Shown here one piece after another: positions 1-9,660 of a DNA stretch of 64,000 nucleotides. The stretch's first letter is position 1; each line of letters opens with the position of its first letter. A program made the position numbers and the translations under genes. Source of the stretch: Rhyzopertha dominica (Eukaryota; Arthropoda; Insecta; Coleoptera; Bostrichidae); contig QCXZ01000041.1 of assembly GCA_025024175.1 (NCBI GenBank), positions 26,965,786 to 27,029,785 on the forward strand, given 5' to 3'. The notes below the pieces were generated by a model, which saw only the letters and a list, made by a program, of their open reading frames with translations, was not told where the DNA came from and did no database searches.

Positions 1-977
1 CTATCGGCTTTTTGATAAAAAATGTCTGCCTCTGTTGAAGTTAAATCTGGCAAAGTATACACCTTTGGGCCATAGTTGCTTGTCATAAATCCTATCTTTA
101 AGAGCAGTGTTACATCCTATAAGGAAGCACTTACTGTCGAGATGATCAGATTTAGTTTCAAGTAGTTGGACAGAAATTTCAGTATTGTTTAATTTCCAAG
201 AAAGATAGTCCTTTATCATTGTTTCACTCACATGTTCCTTCACATGTGATATGAACAGCCACAACTTTTTATCCTCCCCTCGTTTATCATTCCTCCCAGA
301 GAAACCTGAGGACTTCTGTTCATCCGTCGTTTCTGCTTCACCCTGTAGATGCCTAGACCCACGGACATTCTTTTTCTTGTTTGTTCTTCCACTGGATTCA
401 ATTGGTTTCGATTTGTCACCGATTGGAACTTTGGATGCACTAATATTACCTGAATCTGAATTTATCTTATTTGTATAACGTGTCATATGTGCGACTTCAC
501 AAGCTTGCTTTACTTGTTCACTTATAATAATTGTAGATGCATCTGAAACATTGTTGGGTTGGGTTGTCTTGCTCACAGCATCTGCATATGATTGCATGAC
601 CCGAGACATGGCCTCAGTTTTCTGTTTATTTGTTTTTTTGGTTATCCCATGAGAGAATTCTTCAATTTGCATCTCCATTTGTTGGATGCGTAAAATTTGC
701 AGATTGATTCCTTATCTGATATTATTGTATTTTTGTCTTCAATTGTTGCTTTTAATAGTTGTATAACTTCATTACGATTATTGGAGGTTATGTTTACTTC
801 TTGTTTTTGATAGCTAACATCATTGCAGCATATAATTTGATTTTTAGATAGTACTGTTGCATTCTTGAGCCTTTCAGAGCAGCTAGGGTGATAAAACCCA
901 CCACAATTTTGGCAAATAACTAAAGATATCGGCGATTGTTTGCAGCACTTGTAAAACAGCACATGCTGATCCGCCAT
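1..977 (-). pseudogene. LINE ORF1 with PHD-type zinc finger, frameshifted, runs off window
   Basis: ORF1-type protein of a non-LTR retrotransposon (CR1/Jockey-like), probably an RNA-binding chaperone in the retrotransposition particle. The likely start is the ATG at 977-975, giving MADQHVLFYKCC. A Cys/His cluster containing VICQNCGGFYHPSC looks like a PHD finger. The reading frame shifts near position 700. The second frame continues through a short coiled-coil-like stretch (LRIQQMEMQIEEF), a Ser/Lys-rich linker, and a C-terminal domain starting KLWLFISHVKEHVSETMIKDY, a pattern common in insect LINE ORF1 proteins. It is still open at position 1, so the rest of the element (ORF2) would lie to the left. 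The element class is inferred from domain order; the frameshift is seen directly. Confidence 0.6.
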
Positions 978-1444
978 TACATTACATATACCAAAGTGAC
1001 GGAATAGTTTATTATATGGGTCCTGTGCTTTCGACCGTGACAACCGTTATAAAAAAATGCAGCTTTCTAACTATTTGTGGAACATATTTTTTAATATAAC
1101 TACTGAAACGGGCCGGGACTTCATACAACCACGAAAACATCACTTCAGTTTTTCGTTTGCAGCTATATGTATATACGCAAAAGTTGTAAAGCCACAATTG
1201 ACATAGATAAAATATTAGTAGGGAGGAAGCACGACTGTAAAATTTTGTCACACTGGCACATGTATATACCTCACATATATTTTAACTTGTTATCTTATAT
1301 TTTTATAATCGTATAATCGTTATCACTTAAGTGTCATTGAGGAAGATAGTACCCTAAGCTTTGAAAACTGATCCATTTTACTTTACGTGGATTGCTTGAA
1401 TTAATTCTTGTTGAATAAGTTTTGCTTTTTATTTAATCCATAAT
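978..1444. other. Non-coding; probable 5' flank/UTR of the LINE, no gene
   Basis: No supported gene. The part next to 977 would be the 5' UTR of the minus-strand LINE. The LINE boundary is not visible. Confidence 0.35.
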
Positions 1445-2367
1445 ATTTATTAGCAGGTAAAGCGCTTTTGGCTAATGAGCCATTGTCAGTACCAAATTAC
1501 AAAAAAGAGGAAAAAATTATGACGTCAAAAATAGAAAATGAAACTAAAAATGAAAAGCAACTTTCAAACCAGCAACATAAAAATTAGCGTTCAAATAAAA
1601 AATTTAGAATGGGACAACTGAAATTGCAAAAATCATTTAGAGTTGTCCAATTTTGGTAATTAAAAATCTTGTATATCTTTAGAATATTTAAATAGTTTAA
1701 TTTTGATGATTTCTTACAAAAATGTAAACTTTTTAAATTGTCCAAAGTGGAAGTATGTTTAAATGTTAATAAATAATTCGCTAACAAAGAATTTGTAGTT
1801 ACAAGGTCTGTATTTCTATACTTATTCAATTATTTTAGATGTTCATTTCCTCTAATAAGAAAGGATCTTCCCGTTTGTCCAATATAAACAGAATTAAAGT
1901 CGTTACATATAAAGCTATATACACCTGAATGATTTAAAACTGAAATTTTATCTTTATGATGGACAAAACGGGAACTCTGCCTACAGTAGAAAAGGCAATA
2001 TTTATGTCAAGTCTCTATTTACCTTTCTAAATTATTTTCATCTAATGACATAAATATTGTATTTTGGTAAGAAATCATAAAAATTAAACTATTTAGAAAT
2101 TTTAGAGATATACAAAATTTTAAATGACCAACATTGGACAATTCTAAATGATTTTTGCAATTTCAGTTGTCCTATTCTAATTTTTTTATTTGAACGCTAA
2201 TTTTGATGTTGCTGGTTTGAAAGTTGCTTTCCGCTTTTAGTCAAGATTGCTTGTTTAGATTTAGTTTCATTTTATAATTTTGACGTCATAATTTTTCCCT
2301 CGTTTTTGTAATTTGGTACTGACGATGGCCTTATTAGCTTAAAGCGCTTTACCTGTTTATAAATATT
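1445..2367. mobile_element. Penelope-like element ends in head-to-head inverted arrangement
   Basis: Two diverged copies of the same ~290-bp sequence face each other: 1445-1727 (minus) and 2058-2367 (plus). Both contain GACGTCATAATTTTT, TTTGAACGCTAATTTT and AATTTGGTACTGAC in mirrored order. The left copy continues inwards into a GIY-YIG endonuclease remnant, which identifies the repeat as a PLE. PLEs often insert as partial tandem or inverted copies. Each outer end carries CTGAC(A/G)ATGGC followed by a short hairpin and AAAGCG, reminiscent of the hammerhead-like motif in PLE pseudo-LTRs. Confidence 0.65.
1584..1925 (-). pseudogene. PLE GIY-YIG endonuclease remnant
   Basis: Reading from 1925 on the minus strand gives GVYSFICNDFNSVYIGQTGR, the start of the GIY-YIG domain of Penelope-like retroelements (compare the usual GIY..CNDC....YIGQTGR). 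After a stop near 1832 and a frame change, the protein goes on with LLTFKHTSTLDNLKSLHFC and KLNYLNILKIYK. This matches the typical PLE C-terminus (H..H.F...LHI..KG.KL..LE.LEI.K). The polymerase part is missing. It is a dead 5'-truncated copy, part of the inverted pair around it. Confidence 0.7.
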
Positions 2368-3044
2368 GCCGATTAAACTTGCTGAAGCTTATTTAACAAC
2401 ATAACATAAAACTTAAACATAACTTAAAATGAATTTCCTGGTAAAGAAATAAACATCATTCCCAAAGCTTGACACTCAAGAGTATTCTTTGTGCTTTATT
2501 GACTGCTCATCCCGATTGTTTCCTACCGTAGATAATGTTAATCAAACAGCTAATTGTAGATATGTAATGTTTTGTTGAATATTCTATTTTAGAAATTTGA
2601 TCAGTTTGCATTAGTTTAGAACAAAACGCTTTGCCCCGTGGTTTGGTTTTCAATGCTGTTTTTTTTTCTATACAAGACGTTTNNCACACGCAGTACCTAC
2701 GTGGTCTTCCAAAACCGTAGTTGTACTGATCTTGGAATACTTTTAACTAAAAATGGTACGTCCCTTCACCTTTAATATTGTCTGGGTTCTTGCCTCGTTC
2801 GACTAGTTTGTATTGATCGGAATAATTTTCTTTTAAAAACCTAGGTATACAAAAAAGGTATACATTTATGACAGGCTCAAAATTGATGATAAATGTCGAA
2901 GTTTAGTTGGGTTTAGGAAGATACGGTGCCTGATACGAAACTGTGAATTTTTGATGTTACTTTTTCTGTTTTCGCAAACGGGTTATTGTGATGATTTCCT
3001 TGATCAGTAGATGATTTACTTTACCATATACCAGAACAGAGCAC
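2368..3044. other. No gene seen
   Basis: AT-rich sequence with two ambiguous bases near 2683. Nothing recognisable on either strand. Confidence 0.4.
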
Positions 3045-3420
3045 TTACACCGAACGAGCAAGCATAACATGAACCATACGTAATTTTAAAAGCATCGCCA
3101 ATAACCATAACCTACAAAGCATACTGGTGCAGAAAGGTTCCTTTGAATATTTACAACTTACACTTACAGTATAAGTAAGAACTGGCTTTCCAATTGCAGG
3201 TTTTTTATTGTTCTTTCCAGGTTCTTTTCGTCTACGAACAACTTCATTTGATCTTATATCATCCATCAAATACACATCCTGCGATTTTTGTTCGCCCAAT
3301 TTGTTAAAATACTTGAGCAGCTATTTTTTTCATTTCGATGCGGCTCAAGGTACGTCCTATTACACCCAGAATGTTTCAAAGTATTTAATATTAGTTATAT
3401 TTAGGTTATTTTAAATAGGC
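3045..3420 (-). pseudogene. Possible fragment of an uncharacterised repetitive insect protein
   Basis: An 84-codon open stretch (3045-3299) contains RRRKEPGKNNKKPAIGKP followed by a Cys-containing segment. Lys/Arg-rich text followed by KPVLTYTVSV and a Cys-x-x-Met-x-Cys-like patch loosely resembles the N-terminal half of the repetitive insect protein whose C-terminal half carries DG.GGQNKN (see 43547-44600). The similarity is weak and could be chance. Downstream frames are broken. Confidence 0.2.
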
Positions 3421-3789
3421 GAGATAGCTGCTTCTTCCGGTTTTCTAGGTTATATAACTTTTTAGAACATTTGCAATCCATTCTTTCTCATTTCTCCTTT
3501 TCATTTACCTTGAACTTTAACTTTCTTCACTATCACCCTCAGTCTCTCATAATGTGACATACACCACAGACATTCACTTCACTTCAATACTAGGACATTT
3601 GACAAAGCTGAGCCTACATTCCGCACAAACCTGAGAACGCAAAAGATCCTATTGCAGGACTTAAATCGTTTATCAACACAGTCAGTAGACAAGAGTGAAA
3701 AGAACAAATTTATGGGTAAAGAACAATATGGCATATATTGGACTTAAACCCTTGGCATTCTGATGTATTCAATTTTGGACGTATTTTTA
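3421..3789. other. No gene seen
   Basis: Nothing supported. It may contain decayed 5' parts of the PLE that becomes recognisable from about 3790. Confidence 0.3.
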
Positions 3790-4750
3790 TTAAACCACGA
3801 AATGCAAATGGAAACAATTCATGCTAGAGAAAGAGAAGGATGTAATTGATTTTTTGGATTTATCCCTGTTGGCAGAAAATAATAAAAGTTCCTTTAAAAT
3901 TTATAGAAAGCCGATGCAGTCTGATGTAGTAATTCCGGCATGTCCAAATCAGTCTACAAATTAGACGCACCTTATTTTATAGTTGAATAAATAAGCTGGT
4001 AAATATACCCCTTAAAAAAGAAAAAGTTAGAAAAGGAAGTTAGGAACGATAAAGCAGTTAGCCTGCAACAATGAATACGACCGAAAATTGTAGATGGAAT
4101 ACGTAAAAATCAATACAAAGCTAGAATACAAAGAGTTCTTGTACAATGTTAGCATAAATGGGAAGGGGCATACTTACACCTTAATAAACTATATCAGAGG
4201 TTTGCTGAAAAGCTGTAAATGTAAACGTGTATTTACGAATTCAAACGCATACAATGGGAAGTTGTGTAAAAGCGATAATCAGGTAATGTTATTAAAAAGA
4301 GATTGAAGTATAGGTTGCGAGTATAAACTAAAAACAAAGCAAAACAGCATAGCCATTGTATCGTAAATTGTTTAAATTAAAACATCAGAATTTACCTTGC
4401 AAAAAGAAAAGATAATAAAAAACGTACCTTATCGAGCATTTAGAAATCAAAAGCACTATATCAGAAAGAAATTGGCAAATAAGCAAAAATAGATCCCCAC
4501 ATTCAATACGCCTTTGATATTTAAGAAGTTTAACAAATTGTTACCTTTTTTCTGCAAAAATCAGGGACGTAGACAAAAATCTGCACATATGATTTCAGTA
4601 TAGTTCTGATGTTTTTTTTAACGACTGTGACGTCAGAGCTATCTGACAAAAATAACTAAAGCAAAACATAGGAAAAAAATCAGCTTGTTACAAAGCTATC
4701 TAATTACTTCATAAAATTGCCAAAAAAACACAGGAAGCTTTGCGATAAAT
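3790..4750 (+). pseudogene. Penelope-like element, decayed RT-to-endonuclease remnant
   Basis: Plus-strand reading contains DFLDLSLLAENNKSSFKIYR followed by KPMQSDVVIPACPNQS, the signature just after the RT core of PLEs (NFLDL.I......F.IYRKPT.TD..I...S.HP). LVNIPLKKEK and a 70-codon open stretch at 4094-4306 follow. The 3' part (about 4560-4740, including AAAAATCTGCACAT and a degenerate AATCAGCTTGTTACAAAGCT) matches the 3' end of the PLE at 25772-26349, so both belong to one family. Many stops and frameshifts are present, and the GIY-YIG core is not intact. Confidence 0.6.
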
Positions 4751-5214
4751 TTCGGCATAGCATCTCCTTTGTACAATGAAATGTCAAAACTGTTATAATA
4801 AAGATAGTCCTCCCCTACTAGACTTCTCTAGAGGGGGTGTTGGAAAAAAACAATATGAACTTCAACGGTAGAATAAGAAACGTAATCAAACATAAACAAA
4901 CGGAATTTACGAAATTTAACGAATTTTTGTAATTTGGTTTTAGCTGCATTAGTGTCAGTGATTTGCCGATATTTAGTGTGTGGAGAGATGTTAAAATTAC
5001 TTCACAATGTGTAATTAGTGACAATTGCAACAACTTTCGGTAAACTGTAATTAATTACAGTTGAAATTACAACATATGCTAAAGTAATCAATTACAATTA
5101 CACGCTTTCATGTAATTTCAAATAATCAATATAATTATATTTACTATAGGATCAGGTAGAAAGTTGGAAAACGTTTTAAAACAATCTGTTACTCGTACTC
5201 TCCCTCATACTTAA
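4751..5214. other. No intact gene; AT-rich hAT-end-like sequence
   Basis: An open stretch at 4818-5033 has no recognisable features and is probably chance. 5036-5110 is rich in TAATTACA-type repeats and may be the terminal region of the hAT remnant that follows. Confidence 0.3.
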
Positions 5215-5340
5215 TTATTTTGAAAAAAGTTTTTCAAATTGTTCATCTGACCAATTGTTTCGTCTAGGTTTCAAAATTTGACCATCGGAACTAAACATTC
5301 CCTCTATGAGAGCAGATGAGGGTAACATGACATTATATTT
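5215..5340 (-). pseudogene. hAT transposase C-terminal (dimerisation) remnant
   Basis: Reads MLPSSALIEGMFSSDGQILK followed by PRRNNWSDEQFEKLFSK and a stop at 5217-5215. This is the hAT C-terminal dimerisation signature (P.SS...E..FS..G.i...RR..L....fE.L.f.k). No other transposase domain is recognisable upstream, so it is a short fossil. A complete piggyBac sits immediately beyond it at 5519. Confidence 0.65.
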
Positions 5341-5518
5341 CTTTAAAATCTCAAATATTTCAGGATAGTTTTTACAGATAGTAATTGTTTATTTTCAGAT
5401 AAGCTAAAAATTTAACGTGACGCATTTTTCCTGACATTTATCGGCTCTGGAAAATCCATATAATCAAAAATTTTACAATATATATTCTAGAAGTGAATCG
5501 CACGGAATTATCAATTAA

Positions 5519-7971
5519 CCCTAGAACACTAATATGCTTTTTACACACGTAAACACTAATGTGTCGTAAATTTTACAACTTAAAAAAATTACCAAATAGA
5601 TGTAAAATATTTATTTAAGCAGGATTACATAAAATGCTTGCAGTCTGCAAACTAAAATAAAGATGTAGTTTAACAATAAAATAAAATTATATTGTGCATA
5701 CAGTACAGTAATTACCGCGATGCTCACCGCATATCGCATAACCACACTTGTTGCAATATGTGGTGGTCATATGCCTTATTCTGCTGGGACAATAGTAACA
5801 TACTTTACGTTTCTTCTCTGAGGGAGGCACACGTTCTGGGTTATCGGGAATTTTTAGAATATCTCGAATGTATTGGCGGATATCTTTGCGCAAGTTTGGA
5901 ATCTTTAGTCTGTTCTCCATCCATGACTTGGCAAGTAGATGGGCTAAATCAATCATGTAGTTGCAGCGGGAAAATGGTTTGACATTTGCTTTCATTTTAT
6001 TGTGGCAATATACGACATATGAATTAATGCCAGCTGCATTCAAAATGCCGTAAAATATACATAAGGGCCATCTTCGTGTTTTTCTGCTGCAACTCGTGGT
6101 GCTACAAAGTTGGTCAAACGTATCAACACCGGCCTTGGTTTCATTGTAGTTCAAAACAATGCATGGTTTTTTTTTGTCTGTACGCACACTTCTGCTCCTT
6201 CGTGGAGTGTCGAAAGAAGCAAAACAACTTTTCCTTTTTTTGGAGAATACGATAACAGAGTTTTCTGCTTATCGAAGCAAAACATGGAAGTAGCAGGGCG
6301 TCTATCTTTTGTTAGTAAAAGTTCTGGGGGAATTTCCTTTTTATTCTTACGTAAAGTTCCTAAAATAAATAATAAAATAATAAAATAAATAAAATATAAA
6401 ATAAATAAATAAAATTATCCATCGTAACATTCCGATAACTTCCATGAATTGTTTTTGTTAGCTCCTTGACAAAAAAATTAGCAAGCGGTAGACCATCTGT
6501 TTTGGTGCTTTTTCCCAGGTACGGTATGGCATCAATCATGTAATTGGATGATGTATCGCAAACCATGACGATTTTGATTCCATGTTTTGCAAGCTTATTA
6601 GGAATAAACATTCGAAATGGACATCTACCTCTAAAAGCTAAGAGCTGTTCATCTATTGTAACATACGACAAGGGTGTATACGATGTTTTGCATATATCAA
6701 TAAACTTATCCCATACCTCCCGAATGGGTTCAAATGCATCATCTTTGGCTCTTTCTTGTCTAGTTTGTTTATTATCAAATCGCAGACAATTAGCAATGAA
6801 TCCAAAGCGCTCAGAACTCATACAAGCTTTATAAAAAGTGCCGAAAATAGTGACATCAAACATTTTTTTATATTCAGATCTTTCTTTGCAGCAGCCAGAA
6901 GCAAAATTGCAAAAAATGCTTTCAATTCACTTTTCGTAATATTTGATACAGTTGCTGACGCTTCTTTATATTTCAATGATTGACGAGAAATTTCCTCGTT
7001 CGTTCGTTGAAGTATAATATTTATAATATCATCAGAAAAAAAAATGAAGAAAATGTTCTTCAGTTGTTAGACATTCTTTTGCTTGTCCTTTGCTGCCAGG
7101 TACAAAGTGAACAATATTCCTACAAGCTGTTCTTTTTGCCCTTGTCGGTAATGCTGCTGACCACCTCTGCCCGTTTTTTCCTTTTAGCCTGAGCTTATTT
7201 GGCATTACAATTGATTCATGTTTTTCACGTTCTTTTACAAAGGTGGATAACGGAAGGTCATCATCAGAGTCTTGATCTCCAGCTTCGTTGTTATTATCTT
7301 CAACTTCATTGCTGGTAGTATCCCCAATTTCAGTACTATTGACATCTTCAACGTCATTATTGCTGTTAATACTTTGTAACACATGTAGCGATTCAGTTGC
7401 ATCCCCGAGAACTAGATCAGAATCATTAGATATGGCTACATCATTTTCGTCAGAATCGATATCAGTGTCGGTAAATTCTTCTACTTCTAAGTTATCCACC
7501 TCCCAGTTACTGCCACTATCTTCAAAAGGTTCAGGTTCGCTGTCTTCACCGTTTAATATTTTTTAAATTTCTTTTTGTATCTCGTTTTCTGTCAACGGTC
7601 GGTTTTTATTCCACTTGGAAGACATCTTAATAAAAACAAATATTATAAGAATTATGGACAAATAAACAATAATTTGTTTACCTGTAAAAAGAGGATGAAA
7701 ATCACCTAAAACTTCAAAAATCAACGGTGGTGAATTATTTGAGACTGGCAAAAAAAATCACGTAGATACTAAGATGTCGTAAACTTGACGACAAATTGTC
7801 GAAAAAATCACCACAAAGCACAAATATTTGCGTGAAAACACACCAGGCACTACATCACGACTAAAGAGGAAGGTACTGGGCAGGATATGTTACTACGTTT
7901 TACGAAACTGTGCGAAAATAATCGAAATAGTACGAACGGCGTCAAATTTACAACACATTAGTATTCTAGGG
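5519..7971 (-). mobile_element. piggyBac transposon, both ends and TTAA duplication present
   Basis: A 2453-bp element flanked by TTAA on both sides (5515-5518 and 7972-7975), the target duplication of piggyBac elements. The termini are inverted: left CCCTAGAACACTAAT, right (reverse complement) CCCTAGAATACTAAT. A subterminal CACTAATGTGT(C/T)GTAAATTT is shared near both ends. The interior carries a minus-strand piggyBac transposase broken by stops and frameshifts, so it could move only if helped in trans. Ends and duplication are seen directly; non-autonomy is inferred. Confidence 0.9.
5687..7625 (-). pseudogene. piggyBac transposase, multiply broken
   Basis: DDE/D transposase of the piggyBac family. 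A likely ATG at 7625 gives MSSKWNKNRPLTENEIQKEI, then an in-frame stop (7565-7563). An acidic N-terminal region follows (DSDENDVAISNDSD, DSDDDLPLS). Next come a frameshift near 7035, KSELKAFFAILLLAAAKK, another shift near 6865, FIANCLRFDNK, YVTIDEQLLAFRGRCPFR and VTMDNF holding the first catalytic Asp. About 25 residues expected after MDNF are replaced by an AT-only stretch (6360-6420). GTLRKNKKEIPPELL and TSMFCFD follow, then a shift in an A-run near 6170, NYNETKAGVDTFDQL with the next catalytic Asp, and the Cys-rich C-terminus (CYYC, CNKCGYAICGEH). Confidence 0.85.
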
Positions 7972-8239
7972 TTAAAAGTAAAAAGCGTTTTTGAACTACC
8001 GGTATGAAAACAGCAGGCAAAACATAGCAGCCGAAATTTCGGAATGTAACCGAACGTACCACAGAAGTAGTAAATATAGAGCGCTTTTCGGTCAGACCCC
8101 TGAGCAAAATTAAGGATAAATAAATTAGGTATAATATCCATGCCAAATTCTGAGTACCTAGTATTATACTAGCTATAAATAAAGCCAAATAAACAAATAC
8201 TTATATATCGCCTTTGGAGATTGTACCACGCTAAAACCG

Positions 8240-8760
8240 CTCATAAAACAGCGCTGACTATTAAATATGGATGCTTACATACGAATATAATGATACATTA
8301 GCAAAAGACCAAGCACTATCAGAGCAACCAATTGCGTATAATTCTAATTCTTGCTTCTTTCTTCTTGGGCGCGAAAAAATTATTTTGGTTTTTGGAAATA
8401 CACAGGGGTGAATATTAAACATGGACGCGCACATACGAATCTAATGAAACTTTGAGAAAAGAACGAGTACTATCAGAGCAACTAATTTTTAGAATTTTTA
8501 GAGCATGCCTTGGGTCCGAAATTAATATTTTTATATTTTGGGAATGCACAGAAGTCAATATTAAACATAAACGCGCACATTGAATTTAATGAAACTGAAA
8601 CGAAACAACTTGTATTAAAGCAATTAATGTGCGAGTATATACCACTCTAATGAAATGTTCAGAATATAATGAACATTGTTAGAGCAACTAAATGAGCGTA
8701 GAAGGAATATTTGCCAATCAATTTGAAAGACAAAGGGGTGGCTACTAATAATGACGTGCA
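8240..8760. repeat. Degenerate tandem repeat, period about 150 bp, about 3-3.5 units
   Basis: The phrase ATTAAA(T/C)AT..A(T/C)GC.(T/C)ACAT.(C)GAAT.TAATGA recurs near 8260, 8413 and 8560. It is linked each time to ACTATCAGAGCAAC or a variant and to TTTGG(A/G)AAT(A/G)CACAG. A worn fourth partial unit reaches about 8760. Units are diverged, so this is an old satellite-like array. No coding capacity. Confidence 0.6.
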
Positions 8761-9021
8761 TGATCGATACAGTTTTTAGTGTTTTGGATATAAGCACATT
8801 TCCTTCATTTAAAAAAGATAATTGGTGGGAGTAGTTTAGGGCGAACTAATATATTTTTTTTATTGTAGAATTTATAGGGCTTTAATGATTTACATATATA
8901 CTGGTATAAACGACTTTTCAAAGTGCCAACATATTAGTACCCCTAAAAAGTATGATTTTCAGTAGTAATTTCTGCATAATTTGCACATATTGTAAGTCAT
9001 GTTGAATTTTTTTTTCCAGAA

Positions 9022-9660
9022 CTAAGCATTTCTTATGCAGCCATCGATGCACTCTATACACTCATTAACTTGCGTTTCTCGAGAACAAAGCAGCCATTGA
9101 TGTGTCATATTATCAGATTTTTCAAGGATGAGCTTTTTTAGGTCTCTTCGATAGGTGTTCATGTCGTAAGGGTAGGTCAAAGACCTATCCTTCACTAGAC
9201 ATTCGAAAATGTTGTGTATACAACATATGCTCCACAATTAAAGCTGCCCTGTTGCAGAATATGATGTTTTTGGTCCACTAGCCATTCATCTGGAGAAACA
9301 GATATTTCGTTTTTTTTGCGTTCTGCCACCGTTTATATAGAGAAATAAAGTTTGCAGTGTTTCAAATACTTCTGGCCTTTTTCTAAAGAGCTTCCTAGTG
9401 GACCAAAAAGGCAAAATGTTTTGTGTTGGATTTCGGCAACTGCAAGACACAAATGATTTCCATTTATAAGTAGTAGCTTGTCTTTTGTAATTTTGGTGTC
9501 CCGAAGGAAATGTTCAGAGATGTCACTGCATGAAAGAAAAATTGTTGAATAATTGCAAGGAATAATTTGATAGCGATCCTCATCATTGGTCAAGTTCATT
9601 GTGATATCTATCAAAAAGTCAGTGTTGACGATTGAGAGACAAATAATCAGATATAATGAT
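9022..9660 (-). pseudogene. Ulp1/SENP-like (C48) cysteine protease pseudogene
   Basis: C48 proteases cleave ubiquitin-like proteins, and such domains also occur in several eukaryotic transposons. The minus strand reads DKLLLINGNHLCLAVAEI with the catalytic His region, then TFCLFGPLGSS where families usually have an Asp (DPLGSS; here Gly). After a stop and frame change comes ILQQGSFNCGAYVVY, the Gln..Cys active-site motif. FECLVKDRSLTYPYDMNTYR, the usual C-terminal helix region, follows. The loss of the Asp position and at least two frame breaks make it a pseudogene. Transposon origin is inferred from context. Confidence 0.6.

Noticed and set aside
4818..5033. 71-codon minus-strand frame
   Set aside because: Low-information Leu/Thr-rich text with no motif, next to a hAT fossil; probably chance.
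6110..6388. Plus-strand frames inside the piggyBac
   Set aside because: Antisense shadows of the transposase.
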